A stretch of 60,264 bases of DNA from an uncultured Clostridia bacterium (GTDB lineage Bacteria; Bacillota; Clostridia; Oscillospirales; Ruminococcaceae). The stretch lies in contig CANQCL010000012.1 of assembly GCA_947589215.1 (NCBI GenBank), positions 1-60,264 on the forward strand, in the 5' to 3' direction. Positions 35,892-44,485 of this stretch are shown piece after piece. The stretch's first letter is position 1. Every line of letters begins with the position of its first letter. The translations under genes were made by a program, and so were the position numbers. The notes beneath the pieces were generated by a model, which saw only the letters and a list, made by a program, of their open reading frames with translations, did no database searches and was not told where the DNA came from.

Positions 35892-36132
35892 GATAAATTT
35901 TTTCTTTTATGCATTGCTGTCATAAGGAGCGGCGGTGGTGCGTCAGCTTTCATTTATTATTATTCAGATGTAGAAATGTGTTTTAATTAGTAGATTTGAT
36001 TTTAAACGTTGTAAATTGATGTTATTTATGTATATATTGTAAATATTAAATTAAAGTTTTGCAGAAAATAAAAATAATTGAGATTTTATGGTATAATATA
36101 AAAAATTAGAAAATAAAACTATATTTTATTTT
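35892..36132. other. Gene-free region between pst and xer-like gene
   Basis: AT-rich, no coding signs. A 13-bp A/T hairpin (36106-36118 with 36124-36136) overlaps the stop codon of the recombinase gene to its right and probably terminates it. Confidence 0.5.
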
Positions 36133-37044
36133 CTAATTAACTTTTATTTTGTTTCTAGGGTGCTTTGTGGCAAGAATATATTTCTGTTTAGATGAAGTGA
36201 CATGGGTGTAGATTTGAGTGGTTGTAATTGAACTATGACCAAGCATTTTTTGTATGTAGCGAATATCTACATCTTCTTCAAGCAGAAGTGTGGCAAAAGA
36301 GTGTCTGAACATATGTGGCGTAATATTTTTATCATAATCAATCATTTTGGTGTATTTTTTTATTATTTCACGTACAGATTGCTCTGACAGACGCTTGTGA
36401 AGCTTATTTATAAAAAAATAACCTGAAGTCTGAATATCATCTTTAAAAGCAGATTTATAGTTCTTTAAGGCATCTAGCACATCTTTGTTCTCAATTTGTA
36501 TAATTCTTTCCTTAGATCCTTTACCGAATATTTTGACTGTATGATTAATTAAATCGACATCATATGGTGACAGAGAACAAACTTCTGACACTCTTGCTCC
36601 GGTAGCAAAGAGAAATTCTAAAACGGCAATATCTCGAAGAGACATTTTATGGTGATACTCGCTTGAGTTATTGTTAAGCTGAGAGTAAGCTGTTTTTAAA
36701 ATCTTGTTGATAATATTAATCGGAATTGTTTTAGGCAAAATTTTAGGCTCTTTAAAACTAAGTTGAATTTTATCAAACGGATTTATTTCAATAATATCTT
36801 CAAACAGAAGAAATCTTGTAAAGGCTTTCAAAGTAGCAATTTTTCGTTTAACAGTTTTAGGTTTAAAAGTATTATTTAAATGTTCAATATACTGAGTAAG
36901 ATGCTGTTTATCAATAATTGCGTCAGAAAATACTTGATATTGATGTAAATCAATTTTATATGCTTTTAAAGTTTTACTATTCAAGTTTTTATTATTTTTA
37001 CAGTGCCGCAAAAACAAATTAAAGTACACATTTATATTTTCCAT
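36133..37044 (-). CDS. XerC/D-type tyrosine recombinase
   Basis: A 303-residue tyrosine recombinase of Xer size. The N-terminal SAM-like domain (1-95) precedes the catalytic domain with Arg in TGARVSEVC, His-x-x-Arg in HMFRHSFAT, and LGHSSITTTQIYTHV with the nucleophile Tyr. AAAGGA lies 9 bases before the ATG. It is not the conserved chromosomal xer context; it sits alone between the pst and biosynthetic operons inside element 1. It could be an element integrase, matching the orphan tRNA-Trp half at 42959, or an invertase acting on the inverted repeat next to it. Confidence 0.85.
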   Translation of the reverse strand: MENINVYFNLFLRHCKNNKNLNSKTLKAYKIDLHQYQVFSDAIIDKQHLTQYIEHLNNTFKPKTVKRKIATLKAFTRFLLFEDIIEINPFDKIQLSFKEPKILPKTIPINIINKILKTAYSQLNNNSSEYHHKMSLRDIAVLEFLFATGARVSEVCSLSPYDVDLINHTVKIFGKGSKERIIQIENKDVLDALKNYKSAFKDDIQTSGYFFINKLHKRLSEQSVREIIKKYTKMIDYDKNITPHMFRHSFATLLLEEDVDIRYIQKMLGHSSITTTQIYTHVTSSKQKYILATKHPRNKIKVN

Positions 37045-37049
37045 AGAAA

Positions 37050-37100
37050 AATCCTTTCAAATAAGCATAATACTACTATTATACTTGAAAGGAAAGGATT
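37050..37100. repeat. Nested inverted repeat upstream of the Xer-like gene
   Basis: AATCCTTTC (37050-37058) and GAAAGGATT (37092-37100) form perfect 9-base arms. A second register pairs CCTTTCAA (37053-37060) with TTGAAAGG (37085-37092). The left arm includes the recombinase ribosome site. It may be a recombination or operator site. Confidence 0.4.
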
Positions 37101-37268
37101 TGTCGAATGCTGTGGGAGATAAGTAAAAATCAACCATTTATAACTACTAATTATCTTCTAGAGATTGTTGTGTGTTATATAACTAATATGTATTTTATGA
37201 TAAATATTTCGTATGGTACAAATCAAATTCTTACTATTGTTTTGTTTCTGTTCGCATTTAATTTTGCA

Positions 37269-37985
37269 CTAAAAGTTGAATTCTTTTTCACAAATTAAAA
37301 TTTCATTGTGGGAGTATCTATTAATTATAGGAAAAGCTCTAAAAATAGGTTCAAAAATAGTCATTTTGTGGGCAATCTTTTCTGTAGCAAACATCTCCAT
37401 CCATGGGATAGTTGTATTGAATTTTTTAGCTTTTTTCACTAAATATCCATATTCAGATAAAACCTCTCGAATATACAAATCAGAATAGAGAAGATTTCTA
37501 TGTGATTTATTAAAATATGTATGATGAAACACAGTGTAATCGGAATTTCGATTATCTTTTTGAACCAAACCGCTACCACTTCGCTCATATTCCAAAATCA
37601 AAAGGGCATGATTTTTTGAAACACGATTTATTTCTCTAATTGCTTTCTCAATCTCGCAATAGTTTATAACCGTTCCAACACAAATAACGCAGTCAAAATA
37701 ATTTTCATCAAAGGGCATGTCAATTATATTGCCGATAAATGCATTTTTCACATTTTGCAATGTTTTTTCTGCTATGTCTATGTGAATTTGTTTTGCTTTC
37801 GTTCTATAAATTTTACCGCCAGATCCAGCATTTAATAGAACTGCTTTATCATCTAGAATTTTAACAGCTTTGTTTACATACCTATCTATATAAGATGTAG
37901 TCATTTGACTAAACAGATCTGAAGACCAGCAGGTTACGTGTTCATTATAGAAATCACGAATCATATTATAATTTATTAGATTCAT
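37269..37985 (-). CDS. SAM-dependent methyltransferase (biosynthetic operon)
   Basis: A 238-residue class I methyltransferase. Motif I is VLLNAGSGGKIY near residue 50, the acidic residue is in IHIDIAEKT, and a DCVICVGTVINYCE motif near 98 follows. The ATG at 37985 has GGAGG 6 bases upstream and overlaps the end of the adenylating-enzyme gene by 20 bases, so the two are coupled. It is the last gene of a four-gene operon and probably tailors its small-molecule product. The substrate is unknown. Confidence 0.75.
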   Translation of the reverse strand: MNLINYNMIRDFYNEHVTCWSSDLFSQMTTSYIDRYVNKAVKILDDKAVLLNAGSGGKIYRTKAKQIHIDIAEKTLQNVKNAFIGNIIDMPFDENYFDCVICVGTVINYCEIEKAIREINRVSKNHALLILEYERSGSGLVQKDNRNSDYTVFHHTYFNKSHRNLLYSDLYIREVLSEYGYLVKKAKKFNTTIPWMEMFATEKIAHKMTIFEPIFRAFPIINRYSHNEILICEKEFNF

Positions 37986-39438
37986 TGTCTTCCTCCAAAT
38001 ACTTGCTAAAAAGATATGTAATGACATTTTTATCAGCTTTACCACCATGATTTCTTGGAATCATATCTAAGACTATATATTTTTGTATTTGCTCATGTGG
38101 TGCCAACCGTTTATTTATCTCAAAAATAGCGTTTTGAGCCGATTGACCATTCTTCATAACAAGTGCTGCAGATACAATATCATTCCCACTATTATCTAAA
38201 AGACTTAATATAGCACAGTCAACTACATTTTCGTTACTTAGTACCTCCATTTCAATGTCTGTAGGAAAAACTTTAATCCCATTAACTACAATTATATCTT
38301 TTATTCTACCAGTAAGATAGAAGTAACCTTCTGCATCTTTATATCCTATATCTTCTGAAAAAATATACCCATCTTGTAAAACTTTTTTTGTCAATTCTGG
38401 TTTTCCGATATACTCAGAAAACTCATTATCACTAATTCCAAACAACACCCCATCATTACTTGTCAACCCTGCATATGTGTCATTCTGTGAAACGTCAAGA
38501 TAATCTGTAAAAAAAGGTCTACCAATTGAAAATGGATGACTTTGTAAATCAAAAGGATCAGTAATAGTACCTAATCCCTCAGAGTTTCCCCACACTTCAA
38601 TAAGATTACAGTTGAATTTATCGCTAAAAGATTTTTTTTCATAATGATATATTGGAGAACCCATTGTTAAAACATTTTTCGCCATTTTAGTGTGCCCAGT
38701 ACAAGTAATCATTTTACGAATAACTGATGGAACAATAAATGCCCAATCGCACGACCTATTGTCGAGATAATTTAAAATACTATCACTTGAGATATCATCT
38801 AATAAATCAACTCGACCACCAGAGAACAGTGATGCGTACATAAGTATGAATCCACCTGTATAATATAATGGTCGTGGAATTAAAAAAGTCGTACCATTCT
38901 GTAATTGTAATTCAACCATCCATTGAATTATCTCAGATAGAATAGAAAAGCTGTTTCTCATCAATGCTTTAGGCTCACCTGTTGTACCAGAGCTAAATAT
39001 AACACCAGCATTTTCAGTTAATCCTATATTGGGATATATCTTTATCGTACGGTTGATTATGGGAACTTTGTGCATCAAGGGCAAAGATATGTAATTTGCA
39101 TTTATTCTTTTTTTATGATTATTGGAAATGTAGTAATTGCAATTAATGGCTTTGAGAGATGTATTTATTTGCTCATCAGATAACTGGGGATTAATTAGAA
39201 CAAACACATTACCACTGCGAATAATTCCTAAGAGAAAGGAAATGAATTGAATATTATCGTCAGTCAGAATTGCAATCTTTTCTGTAGATTTAGGCAAGTA
39301 TGTTAGAATACAATCTGCGTAAGAACTTGCCAATTTATCAAGTTCCGCATATGTTAAATTGTGAGAACCTGATAATGCAAGTGCATCTCCTTGGCGAGTA
39401 GCCCATGTTCTAATTGCTTCACTAAGATTCAATCTCAT
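37966..39438 (-). CDS. AMP-forming adenylating enzyme (acyl-CoA ligase/A-domain type)
   Basis: A 490-residue ANL-superfamily enzyme that activates a carboxylic acid with ATP. Core motifs: GVIFSSGTTGEPKALMRN (P-loop, A3) near 150, EVWGNSEGLG (A5 region) near 285, EDIGYKDAEGYFYLTGRIKDIIVVNG (A7/A8) near 385 and a C-terminal Lys in GGKADKN. There is no attached carrier or condensation domain. I chose the ATG at 39438 with AAAGGAG about 10 bases upstream. It overlaps both neighbours, so it lies in a coupled operon with the toroid protein and methyltransferase. Substrate specificity cannot be read. Confidence 0.85.
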   Translation of the reverse strand: MRLNLSEAIRTWATRQGDALALSGSHNLTYAELDKLASSYADCILTYLPKSTEKIAILTDDNIQFISFLLGIIRSGNVFVLINPQLSDEQINTSLKAINCNYYISNNHKKRINANYISLPLMHKVPIINRTIKIYPNIGLTENAGVIFSSGTTGEPKALMRNSFSILSEIIQWMVELQLQNGTTFLIPRPLYYTGGFILMYASLFSGGRVDLLDDISSDSILNYLDNRSCDWAFIVPSVIRKMITCTGHTKMAKNVLTMGSPIYHYEKKSFSDKFNCNLIEVWGNSEGLGTITDPFDLQSHPFSIGRPFFTDYLDVSQNDTYAGLTSNDGVLFGISDNEFSEYIGKPELTKKVLQDGYIFSEDIGYKDAEGYFYLTGRIKDIIVVNGIKVFPTDIEMEVLSNENVVDCAILSLLDNSGNDIVSAALVMKNGQSAQNAIFEINKRLAPHEQIQKYIVLDMIPRNHGGKADKNVITYLFSKYLEEDNESNKL

Positions 39439-40683
39439 TAAATAAATTCTCCTTTCGAAAATCATTTAGAAAAGACTCTTGAACATAATTATATGTAGTT
39501 GATATCGGATTATGGCTTGAATCATCTATAAATTTGATAACAAGTAAGTTAATTAGAACGGGAACAATTATTCCTAGAATAAGTGTAATTAACCCGAACC
39601 ATATTCCTAATTTCCAAGCATCTTTTTTTGATAGAATTATATCTGCTTCTTTATACTTTGCATCATATTCGTCTATTTGAATAGTTAAAGTTTCAACGTC
39701 TTTTTTTAATTGTTTGTTCTCAAGTAACAGTTCCTTTGAACGTGATATTTGTATTGTTTGATAAACTGCAATAAGGTCATTAGCATTTAAATAAGCGTCA
39801 AAGACCTGAGCAGCCATAATCGTTCCACCAAAATCATCAACTTTACCTTTTTGAGATTTTCTTATTAAATAATCAATCGATCGATCAGTATAAGGTTGTG
39901 ACCACTGAGGTGATTCTAAAAAAGCCAAAGCGGCATATGCAGTGTAATATATGTAACAAATTGTCCAAAGTCATCATATTCCCCATCTGAACCTTGTACA
40001 GATTCAATCCAGTGATATATTTTCTGTACCATTTCAGCGTTATTATGATAACTGCTTTTTAAAATAACTTTTAACATTTGTGATGTATGCCATATAGGAT
40101 GAATAACATTGTCTCCTGTTCTTGTTTTTTTCCCAACAAAACTTCCATCACCCTGTTGCATAGCAATAGCTTCAGACAATATTGAGTTTGCCAATGTTCT
40201 TTGTCCAGCACATAATAAATAATACACACAAGCAGCATATGTACCAGGTCCGCTCCACTCAGCACTTTGACTATAATCATTTGCTTGAACTTGAAGTCCA
40301 CCATTATTTACGAATTGGATTATGTAAGAATGAATCTTATCATAATCAAAGTAGTCGTATAGATTATGTTCAATGATTATTGTTGCCAACTTACAAGTGT
40401 CCCAAAAGTCTGCACCAAAACTACCATTGTCATGTATTTTACTAGATAAATACTTTAAACACGTATTTATTGAACAGTGAAATGTATTGGCACCATTTAT
40501 GACTATCCATTCATCATCTATAGCTATTCCACAAAGCAAAAGATGCTCAACATTCAAAGCAGTGATAATTGGACCCCAATCAGTATAATCAATGGTACCC
40601 CAAGATCCTTCTATTGAAACAGAATCGAGAATATACTCAGTAATTTCTACAACGGTGTTATAAACCGTTTGATATGTTGCCAC
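39422..40683 (-). pseudogene. Alpha-toroid (terpene-cyclase-like) membrane protein, frameshifted
   Basis: From a GTG at 40683 the first frame gives 255 residues with repeats typical of (alpha/alpha)6 toroids of squalene-hopene cyclases and prenyltransferases (GSWG near 26, DNGSFG, WSGPGTYAACVYYLL, QGDGSFVGKKTRTGDNVIHPIWHTSQML). It stops at 39916. A -1 shift near 39928 continues naturally (AYAALAFLESPQWSQ...) for about 165 residues, adding a last toroid helix pair, a coiled coil (about 65 residues) and one membrane helix near the C-terminus. The intact product would be about 415 residues. Whether the break is real, programmed or an assembly error is open. No DxDD cyclase motif is visible. Confidence 0.6.
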
Positions 40684-40713
40684 ACTATCACCACCCTACT
40701 TTATTTTACAATT

Positions 40714-41283
40714 TTATATATCATTGGAGTTTACAACCATAGCGAAACCAGATTCAATAGTAGCAACAGTTGCCTGTGTTGTCTCTTCTGGAGATAGTCG
40801 ATCAGTTCCAGGAGTTCCCATCGCATCAATTACAAAATCTACATAATAATCAATATCGTGAGCATGTCGAGCTGTCGATTCACAACAAAAATTTGTCATA
40901 AATCCACATAAAACAACCTTTTCAATATTGTTTTGCTCTAACAGTTTTCTTAAATTGGTTCCTAGAAATGCATCATATCGAGTTTTTATAATTATTGGAG
41001 CGTTTTTAACAACATAGAGATTGTCAATAAACTCAGTATCTACACTACCGCGTGCGAATTCAACACTATCATTATCACCTGCGAAATCAAACATTCTGCC
41101 AGAATCACTACCGTCAGTAGAATGTTCATGTTTTATATAGATGACCATTTCACCTTTGTTCTCAAAGGATTTTATAAGATGATTAATTTTTTCCACAATG
41201 GATAATGAATTATTAACACAGTAATCCGAATCCTCCAAAGCATAGATTTTTTGTACATCAATAACTAATAATGCACGTTTCAT
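40714..41283 (-). CDS. Isochorismatase-family cysteine hydrolase
   Basis: A 189-residue alpha/beta hydrolase of the isochorismatase/nicotinamidase family. The catalytic triad is Asp in LLVIDVQ (Asp9), Lys in IIIKTRYDAF near 98 and Cys in CGFMTNFCCESTARHA near 135. Members hydrolyse isochorismate, nicotinamide, carbamates or ureido groups. I chose the ATG at 41283 with GGAGG 8 bases upstream. It is the first gene of the four-gene operon; next to an adenylating enzyme it recalls siderophore-starter pathways (EntB/EntE-like), but no aryl-carrier domain or other siderophore gene is present. Confidence 0.8.
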   Translation of the reverse strand: MKRALLVIDVQKIYALEDSDYCVNNSLSIVEKINHLIKSFENKGEMVIYIKHEHSTDGSDSGRMFDFAGDNDSVEFARGSVDTEFIDNLYVVKNAPIIIKTRYDAFLGTNLRKLLEQNNIEKVVLCGFMTNFCCESTARHAHDIDYYVDFVIDAMGTPGTDRLSPEETTQATVATIESGFAMVVNSNDI

Positions 41284-41667
41284 AGCTAATACCTCCATTA
41301 TTTACTTGCGCTGAAATTTTATTAAGGTTCAAACTAAAACTATTTTATATTACACATTAAAACGAACTAATATTAAGATAATTAGTAGTTATCTATAGTT
41401 GATATCTAGATTATTTTGACTAATTTTTTTTTGATAGTAGCATTTTCTGTTAAAAGTTGTACTAGAAATTTTATATATTATTGACATGAGAAGTTTTAAA
41501 AGAAATACTTATTCTTTGTTTACAGCATAGCAAATTCTGAGCGATATATTATTTGACAAATATCTTTTATATAACACAACAAGGCTGATGCTCTAATTTT
41601 GAGCATCAGCCTTGAGGATTTTAAATTATTAAAATACAATAATCTAATTTTTATATTTTAGAATTTT
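41284..41667. other. Gene-free region with terminator
   Basis: AT-rich. It contains the leader of the biosynthetic operon, repeat copy A (41504-41546) and a strong hairpin AAGGCTGATGCTC...GAGCATCAGCCTT (41581-41613) that can terminate the HipA-like gene to its right. Confidence 0.5.
41504..41546. repeat. Direct repeat copy A flanking the HipA-like gene
   Basis: About 43 bases sharing AATAC.TATTCTTTGT, TACAGC and GCAAATT with copy B (42808-42850). The two copies enclose the HipA-like gene and its terminator, a 1.3-kb unit. Confidence 0.55.
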
Positions 41668-42705
41668 TTAACGCTTAATTAATTCATATCTTCCGATTAC
41701 AAGATTGACTATTTCTTGTGTTCGCACACGCATATGAAGTTTGTCAATAATATTACGTACAAGGATTTCGTTTATTTTGGGTATATATTTCTTATATTTT
41801 GGATGATTATTCGTCAAATCATTGAATAGTGTTATAAGCAGATCTCCTTTATTCGGTCTGCTCGGATAGCCTCGCGAAATTAACGCCATGTTGTGATCGA
41901 ATATCGGCGAAAGACCGAGAAGTTTTCCTGTTTTGATATCACGCATCAGTCCAAAGTTACTTGTATGACGATCCGGATTGGCAACAACGGCGTCAAGGAA
42001 TATCATACGAATATAATCTGGTATTGCTGTCGGGCAAAGTTTCTCCAGTGTTTTAATTACGTCTTCGTATTCTTCATTGTCGCCCATAAAAGCGGATGCA
42101 GGCTCGAAATTTACAGACGCACCATTGGTGAAATCTAAGGATTTTATACAGCCATTGCATCGTTCGTAGATCGCCATATTCATTCCGATTGCTTTCCCAA
42201 GTTCATAAGTGAAAAGTTCAGAGAACTGCTCATTATGATTTGCGATTTTATACATCCACCACTTACCGTCAATCAACCGCCAGCATTTTTCAAAACTACC
42301 GATGTTGGTAAGCTCCGGTGTTTTTGTGTGCTTGCTGTTTGCAGCACGATTAAAGCTATCATAGGTTCCTTTTAAGGCTAGACGCGAGAAATAATCGTTA
42401 TCAAACTTTACATCGTTATAGTTCAAAGTGCTGTCAAAAGGTTTTATCCAATAGTTATCGGTAATCGTAGCACCGTTTACGTGAATTACAGTTGAGATGT
42501 CATCCTTTTCCTGAAGGCGAAGTGCTTTTTTCAAAAGACGTGAATTAGCTCGGTGTGAGTCAATAGCTCGTGTTTCAAGCCACATATCTGCATTATGAAC
42601 ACGGTGAAGAAATAACGGTAAAAGTGTTTCGTTTAACACTGTCAACTCGTTATTTTTCCACCTTGCCACAGCGATATTACCAGACATAATCATATATTCA
42701 CGCAC
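41668..42705 (-). CDS. HipA-like Ser/Thr kinase
   Basis: A 345-residue protein with HipA/CtkA-type kinase features. The catalytic Asp and Asn are in NPDRHTSNFG near 245, the metal-binding Asp in SPIFDHNMAL near 265, and an upstream Lys-containing segment (WWMYKIANHNEQFSELFTYELGKAIG) near 152 fits ATP binding. The N-terminal HipA_N barrel is replaced by a different region. No HipB-like antitoxin is adjacent, so it is not a classical toxin-antitoxin pair. The start is a GTG with GAGG 9 bases upstream. It is enclosed by two direct repeats, suggesting a separate mobile cassette. Confidence 0.8.
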   Translation of the reverse strand: MREYMIMSGNIAVARWKNNELTVLNETLLPLFLHRVHNADMWLETRAIDSHRANSRLLKKALRLQEKDDISTVIHVNGATITDNYWIKPFDSTLNYNDVKFDNDYFSRLALKGTYDSFNRAANSKHTKTPELTNIGSFEKCWRLIDGKWWMYKIANHNEQFSELFTYELGKAIGMNMAIYERCNGCIKSLDFTNGASVNFEPASAFMGDNEEYEDVIKTLEKLCPTAIPDYIRMIFLDAVVANPDRHTSNFGLMRDIKTGKLLGLSPIFDHNMALISRGYPSRPNKGDLLITLFNDLTNNHPKYKKYIPKINEILVRNIIDKLHMRVRTQEIVNLVIGRYELIKR

Positions 42706-42807
42706 ATCAGTTCGCCTCTTTAAATTTTATCGGTACATTTATTATACCATAATAAATAATATAATCAAGATTGAAATGGTATTAATTATAATTTCTTGAA
42801 TATTTAA

Positions 42808-42850
42808 AATACCTATTCTTTGTCTACAGCGGTGCAAATTTTGATTGATA
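42808..42850. repeat. Direct repeat copy B flanking the HipA-like gene
   Basis: Partner of 41504-41546; it also shares GGTGCAAATTTTGA with 2734-2763. It lies about 100 bases upstream of the HipA-like start. Confidence 0.55.
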
Positions 42851-42958
42851 AAATTATAAAAATTAAATAGCATCAAAAGTGAATATTTTTATTATTCAGT
42901 TCTCTCAAATTTCGCAACAAAGCCAATATACAAAATGCTTTATAATTTCCAACAGTCG

Positions 42959-43003
42959 CTCCAAAACCGCGTGCCGAGGGTTCAAATCCTTCTGCCCCTG
43001 CCA
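42959..43003 (+). repeat. Orphan 3' half of tRNA-Trp (att remnant)
   Basis: From CTCCAAAACCGCG (anticodon CCA loop) through a T arm (GAGGG-TTCAAAT-CCTTC) to TGCCCCT-G-CCA, this is the 3' half of a tRNA-Trp. The 5' half (acceptor AGGGGCA expected) is absent; upstream DNA is unrelated. This is what an att site looks like at the downstream end of a tRNA-targeting element. Confidence 0.75.
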
Positions 43004-43010
43004 TATGATA

Positions 43011-43199
43011 AGCCTAACGCCATCTGAACCCATAAGTCCAAATGGCGTTATTTTTATGCCTGGAAAACCTTTATTTTAGGGCATTTCCGGCATTTTTATT
43101 AATGTAAAATTCTATGTCAATAATACAAAAACCTTTAATTCCTGAAAAAAATATTTTAAAACTTGAAATATGAACCCCTTATTCCATTTTTAATTTGAG
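43011..43199. repeat. 189-bp direct repeat, copy 1
   Basis: Nearly identical to 47217-47403. It begins with a tRNA-Trp-type terminator (AACGCCAT at 43016-43023 with ATGGCGTT at 43042-43049, then T run) and ends in the left terminus of the IS3-like element. Confidence 0.9.
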
Positions 43200-44398
43200 T
43201 TCTTTTCGGTTATTTCAGCATATTCTTGCTCAAATTGATCTGGTGTTTTGTAATTTATTGTCGAGTGAGGTCTTTTTGAATTATAAAATTCAATGTATTT
43301 ATTTACAAGGCTTCTTAATTCTGATTCTGATTTAATCTTTCTGCGATATAGTTCTTCCCTTTTTAAAGAAGAAAAAAATGATTCGGCAGCTGAATTATCA
43401 TATGGATTTCTGACTTTTGAAAAGGAATGAATAATGTTATTGTCTTTAATATACTTTGAAAATGTTGCAGACACATAATTTGATCCATTATCTGAATGAA
43501 ATATTAATCCTTTCTGTGGATTTCTAGATTTGATTGCACATTTTAAAGTAGACTTTGTAAGTTGTGTGCTGTTTGACTTAGAGATTTTATGGGACACTAC
43601 TTTCCGAGAAAATAAGTCAATAACAACACAAATGAAGAACCACTTTTCATTATATTTGAAATAGGTAACATCACTAACCCAAGCTGAATTTGGTTTGTTC
43701 ACGTTAAAATTCTGTTTAAGAATGTTTCTCTTTCTCTTATCACTTAAATACTCTTTTTTGGAGTTTGTGCGAATACTATGTAAATTCATCTCAACCATAA
43801 GTTTTCGCACATATTCTACACTTATATGCTCGCCGTTATTTTTAAGAATAGCGGTGATTTTTCTTGCTCCGAATATTTGATTGTTTGCTTCAAAAATTCG
43901 TCTGATTTCATTGCAGAAATACTCATGCCGCTTTTTGTACCAAACATTATCCCGCTTGTTTCGTTTGATATGATTGTAAAATGTACCTCTTGGAACATTA
44001 AGTGCTTCACATAAAACATGAACATTATACTTTCCATAAAGTTTTTCAAGTTCACAAAGCTTGTCCTGCAAAGGAGAACCAGAATGGCAGTTTACTGTTT
44101 TCAGGATTTCAATAATCTCTGACTGACGATTTGTTTTGCGTTCAAGTTGATTAAAATCTTGTGCAGTAATTTTTCTTTCTTTTAAAATTGGCTTGAGTTT
44201 ACTAATCCAATTGTAAAGTGTACTTTTTGCGATGCCTAATTCATCAGCAATTAAAGTTACTGACTCACCAGAAAGGTATCTACTAACACTAGCTTGCTTT
44301 TCTTTGATTGTGAATTTTCTTTTCATAGTATAACAACTCCTTTAAATTTAGTAGAGTTATTATATCATAAAAATAATTTTAGTTGAATAAAGTGTAAA
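43171..44398 (-). mobile_element. IS3-family insertion sequence
   Basis: The element spans about 1.23 kb around a single-frame transposase. Imperfect terminal inverted repeats are suggested by TGAACCCCTTATTCCA (43171-43186) and the reverse of TTGAATAAAGTGTAAA (44383-44398), 11 of 16 matching. No target duplication could be confirmed. Confidence 0.6.
43190..44326 (-). CDS. IS3-family transposase
   Basis: A 378-residue protein. The N-terminal HTH (ESVTLIADELGIAKSTLYNWISKLK, 18-42) corresponds to the usual OrfA; a HTH_21-like region follows near 125-165. The DDE catalytic core has Asp in WVSDVTYFKY, Asp in FHSDNGSNY and Glu in AAESFFSSLK. Most IS3 members split this into orfA and orfB with a frameshift; here it is one frame. 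All catalytic residues are intact, so the element may be active. Confidence 0.92.
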   Translation of the reverse strand: MKRKFTIKEKQASVSRYLSGESVTLIADELGIAKSTLYNWISKLKPILKERKITAQDFNQLERKTNRQSEIIEILKTVNCHSGSPLQDKLCELEKLYGKYNVHVLCEALNVPRGTFYNHIKRNKRDNVWYKKRHEYFCNEIRRIFEANNQIFGARKITAILKNNGEHISVEYVRKLMVEMNLHSIRTNSKKEYLSDKRKRNILKQNFNVNKPNSAWVSDVTYFKYNEKWFFICVVIDLFSRKVVSHKISKSNSTQLTKSTLKCAIKSRNPQKGLIFHSDNGSNYVSATFSKYIKDNNIIHSFSKVRNPYDNSAAESFFSSLKREELYRRKIKSESELRSLVNKYIEFYNSKRPHSTINYKTPDQFEQEYAEITEKNSN

Positions 44399-44414
44399 AT
44401 TTACTGAAAAAATG

Positions 44415-44443
44415 TTGAAATTATAGGTATTATGTGGTAAAAT
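44415..44443 (+). promoter_or_regulatory. Promoter of the OLD-type nuclease gene
   Basis: TTGAAA (44415-44420), 17 bases, TAAAAT (44438-44443), about 40 bases before the ATG. Confidence 0.5.
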
Positions 44444-44485
44444 ATATAATGGATTTTTAAAATAATAATTTCATGGAGGCTATTT

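Noticed and set aside
37107-37298. A 63-codon hydrophobic frame upstream of the Xer-type gene
   Set aside because: It overlaps the end of the methyltransferase gene and has low-complexity content; the ribosome-like sequence is part of the inverted repeat. Not excluded, but not supportable.
40714-41283. A siderophore (EntB/EntE-type) locus
   Set aside because: The hydrolase lacks an aryl-carrier domain, and no condensation, export or uptake genes are present.
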